A DNA stretch of 64,000 nt from NCBI GenBank assembly GCA_949289045.1, contig CASEMN010000001.1, positions 1-64,000 of the forward strand. Reading direction: 5' to 3'. The position numbers and the translations under genes were made by a program. Shown in pieces: positions 54,593 through 62,570 of the stretch. A model generated the notes under the pieces. The model was not told the origin of the DNA and searched no databases. It worked only from the letters and a program-made list of their open reading frames with translations. This DNA comes from an uncultured Oscillospiraceae bacterium (GTDB lineage: Bacteria > Bacillota > Clostridia > Oscillospirales > Acutalibacteraceae). How positions within the stretch are numbered: position 1 is the stretch's first letter; each line of letters begins with the position of its first letter.

Positions 54593-55162
54593 ATGAATGA
54601 GAAAGATCAAATGACGGATATGGATAAGGCAAAGGCTTTGTTTGTGGATAATGTCTATGATATAGCAGATATTGCTGTTTCTGCGGTTATAGTAATATTT
54701 GTCATTTTTATTTTTCTTTTCAGAGTAGTGGGTGTAGTAGGCGATTCTATGGTTCCTACGCTGCATCAGGGCGACTGGCTTATGGTTTCGAGCAGCAGCT
54801 ATGAACCGGAGGCCGGAGACGTGGTAATAATAACCCAGCCTAATGCTTTTAACGAGCCGATTGTAAAACGAATAATTGCTACAGAGGGACAGACTGTCAA
54901 TATAGATTATTCTAAAGGTGAAGTATATGTGGACGGTCAGCTCCTTGATGAGCCCTACATAAACGAACCTACAACCGATGATACAGAAGCCGATATCAAA
55001 ATGCCTGTAACTGTGCCAGAGGGGCATGTGTTTGTCATGGGTGACAACAGGAATCATTCTACTGACAGCAGGTCGTCGAGCGTTGGCTTCATTGATGAAA
55101 GGTACATATTAGGTGAAGTTTCGGGACGTCTGTTTCCGATTGGAGATTTTAAAGTAGAGTAA
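54593..55162 (+). CDS. lepB: Signal peptidase I (copy 2)
   Basis: A 189-aa paralogue of the preceding gene with catalytic Ser52 (GDSMVPTL), Lys92 (PIVKRIIA) and MGDNRNHSTDSR near 150-161. One N-terminal transmembrane helix (about 28-46). The 104-bp gap and a separate ribosome site suggest its own regulation; the region before it holds no clear promoter. Tandem type I peptidases with complete active sites imply overlapping or specialised substrates. Confidence 0.95.
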   Translation: MNEKDQMTDMDKAKALFVDNVYDIADIAVSAVIVIFVIFIFLFRVVGVVGDSMVPTLHQGDWLMVSSSSYEPEAGDVVIITQPNAFNEPIVKRIIATEGQTVNIDYSKGEVYVDGQLLDEPYINEPTTDDTEADIKMPVTVPEGHVFVMGDNRNHSTDSRSSSVGFIDERYILGEVSGRLFPIGDFKVE

Positions 55163-55165
55163 ACA

Positions 55166-55199
55166 AAAAATATCCGCAGATATCTTTGCGGATATTTTC
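55166..55199 (+). terminator. Terminator after the signal peptidase genes
   Basis: Perfect 11-bp arms AAATATCCGCA (55168-55178) and TGCGGATATTT (55187-55197), then TCTT. It lies only 20 bp before the rbgA start. Confidence 0.75.
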
Positions 55200-55218
55200 T
55201 TATATGGAGGCGATTAGT

Positions 55219-56115
55219 ATGGGAGAAATGCAGCAAAAGCAGATTGTCCAGTGGTTCCCCGGACATATGGCTAAGACTCGGCGACTGATAAAGGAGAGTC
55301 TTTCTCTTGTAGATGCCGTTACTGAAATTGTAGATGCAAGAATACCCGAAAGCAGCCGTAATCCGGAGCTTGCTGAGATGATAGGCGATAAACCTTTGAT
55401 TCTTCTTTTAAATAAAAGCGACCTTGCCGATAAAGATGCCACAAAGCAGTGGCTGAGTTATTATAAGGCAAGGGGAGTCAGAGCGGTTGCAGCGGACTGC
55501 AAAAGTGGAAATGGTCTTAATGGGTACCGTGAATGTGTAAAGCAGGCCCTTGCTGACAAAATCAAGTCAAATGCTGAAAAAGGAATGGCCGGAAGGGCGC
55601 TTCGCATAATGGTTGTAGGAATTCCAAATACTGGAAAGTCATCCTTTATCAATAAAATGGCGGGTAAGAACAGAGCAAAGGTTGCGGATAAGCCCGGAGT
55701 AACAAGACAGAATCAGTGGTTTGCAATAGGCGACGGAATGGAGCTTCTGGATACCCCCGGCGTACTTTGGCCGAAATTTGAGGATCCGGCAGTAGGGGAT
55801 AAGCTCGCCTTTATAGGTTCCGTTAAAAATGAGGTTTTCGATCCCGAAACACTGGCTTTAAGACTTATTGATGTATTGGCTTCCGATTATAAAGTTCAGT
55901 TTTCTCAGAGATATAAGCTCGAAAAATTCGATATTTCTCAAATGGAGAATTATGAAATCCTTGAGCTTGTGGGAAGAAAAAGAGGTATGCTTATAAGCGG
56001 CGGAGAAATAGATACTCTTCGTGCGGCAAATATGATACTTGACGAATACAAGAGCGGAAAATTTGGAAAGCTTACCTTGGAGCGTCCCAATATGAATGAA
56101 GATAAAGGTGAATAA
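55219..56115 (+). CDS. rbgA: Ribosome biogenesis GTPase RbgA (YlqF)
   Basis: A 298-aa circularly permuted GTPase. WFPGHMAKTRR lies at 12-22, and the G4 motif NKSD (65-68) precedes G1 GIPNTGKSS (134-142) and G3 DTPGVLWP (near 179-186), the permuted order of the family. A C-terminal helical domain follows. It promotes late 50S assembly, fitting its place after rplS. The ATG at 55219 is nine bases after GGAGG; the upstream frame to 55186 crosses the terminator and was rejected. Confidence 0.96.
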   Translation: MGEMQQKQIVQWFPGHMAKTRRLIKESLSLVDAVTEIVDARIPESSRNPELAEMIGDKPLILLLNKSDLADKDATKQWLSYYKARGVRAVAADCKSGNGLNGYRECVKQALADKIKSNAEKGMAGRALRIMVVGIPNTGKSSFINKMAGKNRAKVADKPGVTRQNQWFAIGDGMELLDTPGVLWPKFEDPAVGDKLAFIGSVKNEVFDPETLALRLIDVLASDYKVQFSQRYKLEKFDISQMENYEILELVGRKRGMLISGGEIDTLRAANMILDEYKSGKFGKLTLERPNMNEDKGE

Positions 56116-56116
56116 G

Positions 56117-56575
56117 ATGAAAAAGTTTATTGAAAAGGTTTTCAAGGCTCTTTTTAACAAAGAGACCATAACCTACATAATATTCGGCGTGCTTACAACA
56201 GCTGTCAACTATGCAGTTTTCTGGGCGGGAATTGAGCTTTTGGGAGAGGATTATCATCTTCTCATAAATGCTGTGGCCTTTGTACTTTCTGCGGCATTCG
56301 CTTATGTTACCAATAAGCTTTTTGTTTTCGAAAGCAAGTCCTGGGCGTTTAAGGTAATAGCAAAAGAGATCCCCTCATTTTTCAGTGCAAGACTTGCTTC
56401 CTTTTTCTTTGAAGAGGCAGGACTGCTTCTCTTTGTGGATATCCTCAAGGTCGGGGAAAAAGAGATTTTCGGCATCAGTGGAGTAATGATTGTAAAGCTT
56501 GTGCTTGCCGTTATAGTTGTTATTGTAAACTACATTTTAAGTAAATTTCTTATTTTCAAAAAGAAGAAAGACTAA
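56117..56575 (+). CDS. GtrA family membrane protein
   Basis: A 152-aa protein with four transmembrane segments and the GtrA pattern (YIIFGVLTTAVNYAVFW near 20-36, FVLSAAFAYVTNKLFVF near 55-71, NYILSKFLIFKKKKD at the end). GtrA proteins are thought to flip undecaprenyl-linked sugars or assist cell-surface glycosylation. It starts one base after the rbgA stop with AAAGGTG inside that gene, so the two are translationally linked although their functions look unrelated. Confidence 0.9.
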   Translation: MKKFIEKVFKALFNKETITYIIFGVLTTAVNYAVFWAGIELLGEDYHLLINAVAFVLSAAFAYVTNKLFVFESKSWAFKVIAKEIPSFFSARLASFFFEEAGLLLFVDILKVGEKEIFGISGVMIVKLVLAVIVVIVNYILSKFLIFKKKKD

Positions 56576-56580
56576 CAGGT

Positions 56581-57288
56581 ATGGATATTAAAATACGCAG
56601 CGATGAAAAGCTTTATATGGAAGAACTTAAAAGCTGGCTTCGTGAAGAAAGTGAAACGCCTCTTGAAGAAATGGGCAGCTTTTTTGAGAAGCGAGTCGGT
56701 GGTTATGAAGAGCATATGTCTGTTTGGAAAGAGGCGTACAGAAAAATGGCGCTTCTTGTACCGGAAGGCACAGAAAATATTCTTGATCTTGGCTGCGGAA
56801 CGGGACTTGAACTTGATGAAATCTTTAAGGTTCAGCCAGAAGTTTACGTTACAGGAATAGATTTGTGTCCGGCTATGCTGGAAAAGCTTAAGGAAAAACA
56901 CGGTGATAAAGAAATTAATATTATCTGCGGCGATTATTTTACCGTAGATTTAGAAAAAGAAATTTATGACCTTGCGATTTCCTTTGAAAGTCTCCATCAT
57001 TTTACTTTGAATCAGAAAAAAGAGCTTTACAGAAAAATCTATAAGGCTTTAAAAGATGGCGGAATTTTTATAGAATGTGATTATATAGCCTGCTGCGAAG
57101 AGGAGGAGAAAATACTCTATTGTGAATATCTCAGTAAGCAGGAAAAAGCCACAGTGAATGGGTTTGTTCATTTTGATATACCGCTTACGGCTGAACATGA
57201 AATAGAGGCGCTTAACTTTGCAGGCTTTAAAAGCATAGATGTTATTGATTCTATAAACGGAGCCACTTTTATAAGAGCCGTTAAATAG
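56581..57288 (+). CDS. Class I SAM-dependent methyltransferase
   Basis: A 235-aa protein with the SAM motif NILDLGCGTGLELDEI (near 64-79), VTGIDLCPAMLEKL (near 91-104) and SFESLHHFTLNQK. It opens MDIKIRSDEKLYMEELKSWL. The substrate is unknown. It follows gtrA after 5 bp with a weak ribosome site, and a terminator follows it. It probably ends the rbgA-gtrA transcript. Confidence 0.9.
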   Translation: MDIKIRSDEKLYMEELKSWLREESETPLEEMGSFFEKRVGGYEEHMSVWKEAYRKMALLVPEGTENILDLGCGTGLELDEIFKVQPEVYVTGIDLCPAMLEKLKEKHGDKEINIICGDYFTVDLEKEIYDLAISFESLHHFTLNQKKELYRKIYKALKDGGIFIECDYIACCEEEEKILYCEYLSKQEKATVNGFVHFDIPLTAEHEIEALNFAGFKSIDVIDSINGATFIRAVK

Positions 57289-57402
57289 TTCAACTCTAAT
57301 TTAACAATTATAAATTTTCTTAAAATAACAAGCGTAAAACATAAACAGTATTTGTATATGTACACAAAACTAAATTGTCTAATTTAAACAGTTTTTCGGT
57401 TG

Positions 57403-57447
57403 ATTGTTCGATATTTTATTGCTAAAATAATATCGGACAATTTTTTT
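57403..57447 (+). terminator. Terminator-like hairpin abutting a ribosome binding site
   Basis: ATTGTTCGATATT (57403-57415) pairs with AATATCGGACAAT (57429-57441), with one G-U pair. TTTTTT runs straight into the AGGAGGG of the next gene. It ends the methyltransferase transcript or attenuates the metallophosphoesterase gene. Confidence 0.75.
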
Positions 57448-57460
57448 AGGAGGGAAATTT

Positions 57461-58372
57461 ATGTTTATCGTGAGCATTTTAAGAAAAGCTGTATCGGCTG
57501 TTCTGTCGTTTATTATTTTACTTTGGACTGGTATTTTCTTTGGCACAAGCGAAGCCGAAGTTCAGAATGTTGAAAATTGCAATTTGAATTTCACCGTTCT
57601 CTCCGATGTACATATGGAAGGCAATAACGGCAATACATTTAAAGTGTTTTCAAAAATACTTACCGATATAAAAAACAATGTCAAAAGCGATGCTATAGTT
57701 TTTCTTGGCGATGATACCATGAACGGACAGATAATAGAAAATCTACTTTTCCATGGTTTTATAAATCAGATTAAACCTGCCGAGAAAATTTATACGGTTA
57801 TTGGTAACCATGATACAGGCAATGGAATCAATGAATACGAAAAGTTGTCCGAGCGTTTTTGGAGCTATTATAATAATTTTACCGGTGAAAACGTTACGGA
57901 TAAGCCCTATTATTACAGAGAAGTAAATGGATATTACTTTGTTTTCCTTGGTTCTGAGGAGGATAACGTAAATACATCATTTGTTTCTCAGGAGCAGCTC
58001 CAATGGCTTGACGGAATCCTTGATTTAAATGAAGTAACAGGACGTCCAGTGTTCGTATTTAATCATCATCCTTATAATTATCTTGATAGTCGGGAGAATG
58101 CGTTGGAGCTCCAAAAGATATTGACAGAGCATAGCAACGTTTTCTATTTAAGCGGACACACTCACACAACGAAAATGAATTTTGAAAATTTAGATGAAGA
58201 TTCTTACAGCATAAATCTGCCTCGATGCACAGATGAAAGCGACAATTTTGAAACAAATGATTCAGGCCTTGGCGTACAGATATATGTTTCTGACGACAAA
58301 GTTCAGATAAAGGCACGCAGATATTATGCTTCTCAATGGGAAAATTACGATTTTACTTATGATATAAAATAA
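57461..58372 (+). CDS. Exported or membrane-anchored metallophosphoesterase
   Basis: A 303-aa calcineurin-like phosphoesterase with an N-terminal hydrophobic segment (about 4-28, AVSAVLSFIILLWTGIFF), so the catalytic domain faces outside. All metal motifs are present: SDVH, LGDD, GNHD, NHHP and GHTH. The C-terminal region (INLPRCTDES, LGVQIYVSDDKVQIKAR) resembles extracellular phosphoesterases. The substrate is unknown. AGGAGGG precedes the ATG directly after a terminator-like hairpin. Confidence 0.88.
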   Translation: MFIVSILRKAVSAVLSFIILLWTGIFFGTSEAEVQNVENCNLNFTVLSDVHMEGNNGNTFKVFSKILTDIKNNVKSDAIVFLGDDTMNGQIIENLLFHGFINQIKPAEKIYTVIGNHDTGNGINEYEKLSERFWSYYNNFTGENVTDKPYYYREVNGYYFVFLGSEEDNVNTSFVSQEQLQWLDGILDLNEVTGRPVFVFNHHPYNYLDSRENALELQKILTEHSNVFYLSGHTHTTKMNFENLDEDSYSINLPRCTDESDNFETNDSGLGVQIYVSDDKVQIKARRYYASQWENYDFTYDIK

Positions 58373-58453
58373 CGTTTATTTTTACCTACTGGGTGGTGGA
58401 GCATTAGTATAATTTTTAAGGAGTTTTTATTATTATCTTAGAGGAGAGCGACC

Positions 58454-58717
58454 GTGAAAAAAACGATTAAATATACTGAAAATGCCAGCTTTTTCTATAT
58501 ACATCTGAAAAAGCACTGCTGTCCGGAATGCGGCGGCAGAGTACAGGTGAGATATACTAGCAAATCCGTAAACTCAAAATCACCTGAAGCAAAAGATTAT
58601 GATTTTTCATCTTTGACGGAAGAGATAGAACTGCGAACGATTTACTTTTACTGTCCAAAATGTAAGCAGAATATCTCTTTTGAGGACATGCAAGGCTTTG
58701 AGAAAAAAGATGTCTAA
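58454..58717 (+). CDS. Small zinc-ribbon-like protein of unknown function
   Basis: An 87-aa protein with two CxxC pairs, CCPECGG (near 22-28) and YCPKCKQ (near 67-73), which suggests a zinc ribbon. No family was recognised. It uses a GTG start after GAGGAG. A TATAAT at 58408-58413 lies 45 bp upstream without a good -35. It is first of three small genes; the other two encode membrane proteins. Confidence 0.7.
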   Translation: MKKTIKYTENASFFYIHLKKHCCPECGGRVQVRYTSKSVNSKSPEAKDYDFSSLTEEIELRTIYFYCPKCKQNISFEDMQGFEKKDV

Positions 58718-58751
58718 GCGAATACAGTAAGTAAAAATGGAGTAGCGGATT

Positions 58752-59048
58752 ATGGGGTATTTTAAGAATAAACGTAACATTATTTTAATAGCGGTTTCTA
58801 TTTGCGGATATATTTTTGATAATATAGTGGCGTATGTATTTAACTTATCTTTACAGGAAGGATGGTTTTCTTACATAGCTTCAGTGATAATTCTTTTACC
58901 GCTAATAGTTTCTTTTCTGCTTTATTCACGGGATGTAAAAGAAGAGAAACCTTTGAAAAGTAAGGTTTTTAAAATAGTTGGTTGCTATTTTATTGTTTTA
59001 CTAATTGTTTTACTAATTGTTTTGTTTTGTTTAGGATTTTCCAATTAA
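58752..59048 (+). CDS. Small membrane protein, unknown function
   Basis: A 98-aa protein with about three transmembrane segments (about 10-30, 40-60 and 75-95) and a cytoplasmic loop SRDVKEEKPLKSK. The last helix contains a repeated IVLL stretch encoded by a 12-bp tandem repeat. TGGAGT precedes the ATG. No known family was recognised. It precedes a second small membrane protein, and the two may be related in topology. Confidence 0.65.
   Translation: MGYFKNKRNIILIAVSICGYIFDNIVAYVFNLSLQEGWFSYIASVIILLPLIVSFLLYSRDVKEEKPLKSKVFKIVGCYFIVLLIVLLIVLFCLGFSN
58992..59023. repeat. 12-bp tandem repeat inside a small membrane-protein gene
   Basis: ATTGTTTTACTA occurs twice (58992-59003 and 59004-59015), plus a partial third copy (ATTGTTTT). 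It encodes IVLL units, so copy changes keep the frame. Confidence 0.8.
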
Positions 59049-59062
59049 TCGGAGGCTTGGTG

Positions 59063-59329
59063 TTGAAAAAAATATATAAGTTGCTCTTTGCACTGATTGG
59101 TTTGAATTTTTTGATTGTATGTGTACTGAGTTCAAACAATATAGTAATTAATTCATGGATAGGGAATGCAGCTGGGAGCTTTTTGTTTTTTCTGCCTGTT
59201 GAGGTTTTATTGCACATTGCAGGTAAGGATGAAAAGTTTTCTGATGGTAAAAGAAAGTGCTGTAAATTTCTGTTTTGGTTTATAATAGTCTGCTATCTTG
59301 CTGGAGGAATAGCTACACTTATAAAATAA
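59063..59329 (+). CDS. Small membrane protein, unknown function
   Basis: An 88-aa protein with about three hydrophobic segments and a charged loop (GKDEKFSDGKRKCCK). The start is TTG 59063, seven bases after GGAGG; GTG 59060 is also possible. The frame extends upstream over the preceding gene and was cut here. No family was recognised. The topology resembles the gene at 58752, suggesting a diverged duplicate or a two-subunit membrane complex (inference). Confidence 0.6.
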   Translation: MKKIYKLLFALIGLNFLIVCVLSSNNIVINSWIGNAAGSFLFFLPVEVLLHIAGKDEKFSDGKRKCCKFLFWFIIVCYLAGGIATLIK

Positions 59330-59375
59330 ATAAGAAAATTGCGTTACTTAAATTATACAAATAAGTAAAAAATTG

Positions 59376-59403
59376 TTGAATTTGTAGCATTTTATGGTAA
59401 AAT
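59376..59403 (+). promoter_or_regulatory. Predicted promoter of the second ABC exporter
   Basis: TTGAAT at 59376-59381, 16-bp spacer, extended -10 TGG-TAAAAT ending at 59403. A 10-bp direct repeat CAAAATGCTG follows at 59421-59440 in the leader. Confidence 0.65.
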
Positions 59404-59455
59404 AACATCATAACAATTTGCAAAATGCTGCAAAATGCTGCTTTGGAGGTAAAAA

Positions 59456-60163
59456 ATGCATCTCATATTGAATGATGTAAAGAAAAAGTTTTCGGAAAAG
59501 GAAGTGCTTAAAGGAGTAAATTTTTCTTTTGAAAAAGGGAAAATTTACGGACTTCTCGGACGAAACGGAGCGGGAAAAACAACTCTGTTTAACTGTATAA
59601 GTGAAGATATAAAATCTGACAGCGGAAAGATAACCGTAGAGGAAAACGGAAAGGAAAGGGATATAAATTCTTCTGATATCGGATATGTCCTTTCAACGCC
59701 CGTTGTGCCGGAATTTTTAACGGCAGGGGAGTTTTTAAAGTTTTTTCTCGATATAAATAAGCCCGAAAAATCAAATCCACAGGAGATGGATAAATATTTT
59801 GAGCTTATGAAAATTGCTCCCGAAGACAGAAACAAGCTCATGAAGGATTACTCCCACGGTATGAAAAACAAGATGCAGATGCTTGTAAATTTTATTGCAG
59901 ATCCTGCAATTCTTTTACTTGATGAACCTCTTACTTCCTTTGATGTTGTTGTTGCAGATGAGATGAAGCAGCTTTTGAAGAGCTTAAAAGAAGAACATAT
60001 TATTATTTTTTCAACACACATTTTGGAGCTTGCCCTTGATTTGTGTGATGAAATAGTTATTTTAAATGACGGTGTGCTTGAGGGAATAGCAAAAGAGCAT
60101 CTTGATAACGAGGAGCTGAAGGATAAAATCATTGCTGCTCTGAGGGGTGACGAGGATGCTTAA
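59456..60163 (+). CDS. ABC transporter ATP-binding protein
   Basis: A 235-aa nucleotide-binding protein with Walker A GRNGAGKT (35-42), signature YSHGMKNK (near 131-138), Walker B ILLLDEP (near 152-158) and H-loop STHILE (near 185-190). It pairs with the 524-aa permease that overlaps it by 8 bp. GGAGG precedes the ATG. Substrate unknown. Confidence 0.93.
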   Translation: MHLILNDVKKKFSEKEVLKGVNFSFEKGKIYGLLGRNGAGKTTLFNCISEDIKSDSGKITVEENGKERDINSSDIGYVLSTPVVPEFLTAGEFLKFFLDINKPEKSNPQEMDKYFELMKIAPEDRNKLMKDYSHGMKNKMQMLVNFIADPAILLLDEPLTSFDVVVADEMKQLLKSLKEEHIIIFSTHILELALDLCDEIVILNDGVLEGIAKEHLDNEELKDKIIAALRGDEDA

Positions 60164-61730
60164 AACTTTTGCCCATTCTTTCCGCCTTGCCAATGCATAT
60201 AAAGTAAATACAGTAATTTACTCATTAAAATCAATACCTCTTATTAATCGTCTTTTGCCTGACAGTTTATATTCAAGTAAAGGGCTTAAAAGTTTTGCCG
60301 TTGTGATAAGTGCGATTTGGCAATTTATTATGATTTTTCTCGGCAAAGCAATTTACATAGGTTTAATGGTTTTTTTGCCTGCCAGTCAGATGAAAAATCC
60401 CGCTGAGGCATTTTTAAACATTCTTTTTTTCCTTACTCTGGCTGGTGGTATAACAAATAACGGACTTTTTGATCCATCACGTGATAAGTATTACGCAATG
60501 TTCATAATGCGTCTTGACGCAAGAGACTATACTGTCTCTAACTATATCTATTATCTTCTGAAGACATTTGTTGGCTTTATTGTCGTTACTCTTGTTTTTG
60601 GACTTTTATGCGGTGTAAATCCGTTTTATTGTATTGTAATTCCTTTTATGGTATGCGCCTTAAAGCCCATTTTCGGAAGTTTTAATCTTATGTATGACTC
60701 ACGTCATATAACACATTTGAAACATGAGGGATTTCCGTATTCTGCTGTATTGGTAGTAGATGCTGTTTTTATTGCCGCAGCCTACATTCCCGCACTTTTA
60801 GGTGTCTCAATTCCTGGGCTTGCAGTTTTAATTGTAACTCTCGCTCTTTTGGTTGCGTCCGCTTTTGCTTTATCTTATATAATTAAGTTTAAAAATTACA
60901 GGACAATACAGCTCTTTGTTTTAAATCCTCAAAATCTTGCAATGAATAAAAGCGTTGAAACCCAGAGAACTCAGAGCATGTTCCAAAATAAAATTGATAC
61001 CGACGTAAATATAACGAGCAATAAGACCGGATATAAATATTTCAACGAAATATTTATGAAGCGTCACTCAAAAATTCTTACTAAATCTGCAAAAAAAATA
61101 ACTGCTGTTTTAGCGGTTATCTTTGCTGTTTTAATTGCTGTAAGCCTGTTTGTGCCTAATGTAAGCGAAGAAATAAACACTTTTATTTTAAATAAGCTGT
61201 CTTTATTTCTCATTGTAATGTATTTTATAAACAGAGGACGCACAATGACTCAGGCCATGTTTGTAAACTGTGACCATAGCATGCTTGCCTATCGTTTTTA
61301 CCGACAGCCGGTTGCTGTTTTGAATTTATTTATACAAAGACTGAAATATATAGTTTTTGTGAATCTTATGCCGGCTTCTGTAATAGCAGTGGGCTTGCCG
61401 CTGCTGCTTTTCCTTAACGGCGGAACAGATAACGCTGCTCTTTATCCTCTTATATTTTTCACAATAATAGCAATGTCTCTTTTCTTTTCTGTTCATACTA
61501 TAGTGCTTTATTATCTTATGCAGCCCTATAATGAAAATATGGAAATGAAAAACGCAGTTTACGGAATTGTAAATATGGTAACTTATTTTGTGTGTTATTA
61601 TGTAATGGATAAAGAAATACCAGTAATCATTTTCGGAATAAGCGTTTGTGTTTTCAGCGTAATATATGTATGTGTTTCTTTTGCAATAGCTTACAGACTG
61701 GCGCCCAAAACATTTCGCCTCAGGCGCTGA
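60156..61730 (+). CDS. Large ABC-2-like permease
   Basis: A 524-aa multi-pass membrane protein, about twice the size of a simple ABC-2 permease, with roughly twelve hydrophobic segments in two groups. A cytoplasmic stretch of about 270-310 (NPQNLAMNKSVETQRTQSMF) separates them. It may represent an internal duplication or the fusion of two halves. The ATG at 60156 was chosen (GAGGGG eight bases upstream); GTG 60147 is an alternative. With the ATPase it forms a complete exporter. Confidence 0.82.
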   Translation: MLKTFAHSFRLANAYKVNTVIYSLKSIPLINRLLPDSLYSSKGLKSFAVVISAIWQFIMIFLGKAIYIGLMVFLPASQMKNPAEAFLNILFFLTLAGGITNNGLFDPSRDKYYAMFIMRLDARDYTVSNYIYYLLKTFVGFIVVTLVFGLLCGVNPFYCIVIPFMVCALKPIFGSFNLMYDSRHITHLKHEGFPYSAVLVVDAVFIAAAYIPALLGVSIPGLAVLIVTLALLVASAFALSYIIKFKNYRTIQLFVLNPQNLAMNKSVETQRTQSMFQNKIDTDVNITSNKTGYKYFNEIFMKRHSKILTKSAKKITAVLAVIFAVLIAVSLFVPNVSEEINTFILNKLSLFLIVMYFINRGRTMTQAMFVNCDHSMLAYRFYRQPVAVLNLFIQRLKYIVFVNLMPASVIAVGLPLLLFLNGGTDNAALYPLIFFTIIAMSLFFSVHTIVLYYLMQPYNENMEMKNAVYGIVNMVTYFVCYYVMDKEIPVIIFGISVCVFSVIYVCVSFAIAYRLAPKTFRLRR

Positions 61731-61750
61731 CATTAAAATTGTTTTTCTTG

Positions 61751-61781
61751 AGACCTGTCTGTTTTGCAGATGGGTCTTTTC
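61751..61781 (+). terminator. Terminator of the second ABC exporter
   Basis: AGACCTGTCTG pairs with CAGATGGGTCT through two G-U pairs, followed by TTTTC. Confidence 0.75.
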
Positions 61782-61923
61782 GATTTCCTGGTTCTCAATT
61801 AAGCTTTTCAATTGGTTGGCGGTGTGACAAATCTTTATACTTTATAGATTAAACTTTAGCTATAATTTGCTTATTTTAACTACCATATTTTAGATTCAAG
61901 TATGTTTGCGAAAAATTTTTCGG

Positions 61924-61952
61924 TTGAGAAAATGATTTAGTTGTTTTATACT
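61924..61952 (+). promoter_or_regulatory. Predicted promoter of the sigma factor gene
   Basis: TTGAGA at 61924-61929 and TATACT at 61947-61952 with 17-bp spacing. Confidence 0.6.
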
Positions 61953-61986
61953 ATTAAAAGTATAAAGCGAAAAAATAGCACATTTT

Positions 61987-61998
61987 GACGATATCGTC
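61987..61998. promoter_or_regulatory. 12-bp perfect palindrome in the sigma gene leader
   Basis: GACGATATCGTC lies between the promoter and the GGGAG ribosome site of the sigma gene. Possible protein-binding site; no other copy was noticed. Confidence 0.35.
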
Positions 61999-62024
61999 TT
62001 AAAATATTTAGGGAGATTGGAAGA

Positions 62025-62570
62025 ATGTTGTTTTTCTATCTAAGCGCACTTGACACGCAAGAAGAACGTACAAAATTTGAAGAGATTTATAAAAAGCATG
62101 GCAAACTTATGAAGTACGTTGCCTATAATATCCTTCGTGACGATTCTCTTGCGGAAGATGCTGTACATAACGCATTTTTGAAATTAATAAAATATTTAGA
62201 TAGAATTGATGATGTTGATTGTCACAAAACTAAAAGTTTCGTCGTTATAGTTACTGAAAGCGTATCAAAAGATATGTATGCGAAACGTAAAAGGGAAGCG
62301 ACAGTTAATATTGAAGATAACGAGCAGGAAATGGTAACTGATCCACCCGATTTTGAAAGTGTAGATACGCAGGTTATAGCTGATGCCATAGGTAAACTTC
62401 CCGAAATTTATAGAGATGCACTTATTTTGAAGTATGTACACCAGTATAAGGATGCCGAGATAGGAGAGCTTCTTGGCATAAATCCGGCTGCGGTACGAAA
62501 AAGATTACAGCGAGCAAAGGAAAAATTGGCATTGATACTGGGGGAAGAAGGAGTTTTTAATGTATCGTGA
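62025..62570 (+). CDS. ECF-type sigma factor
   Basis: A 181-aa sigma-70 family factor with region 2 (about 15-85; LMKYVAYNILRDDSLAEDAVHNAFLK split over two helices) and region 4 (about 125-175; YRDALILKYVHQYKDAEIGELLG). The short linker and the anti-sigma gene overlapping its end are typical of ECF systems. GGGAG precedes the ATG. Its target promoters are not known; the secreted protein at 63533 lies downstream, beyond a terminator. Confidence 0.9.
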   Translation: MLFFYLSALDTQEERTKFEEIYKKHGKLMKYVAYNILRDDSLAEDAVHNAFLKLIKYLDRIDDVDCHKTKSFVVIVTESVSKDMYAKRKREATVNIEDNEQEMVTDPPDFESVDTQVIADAIGKLPEIYRDALILKYVHQYKDAEIGELLGINPAAVRKRLQRAKEKLALILGEEGVFNVS

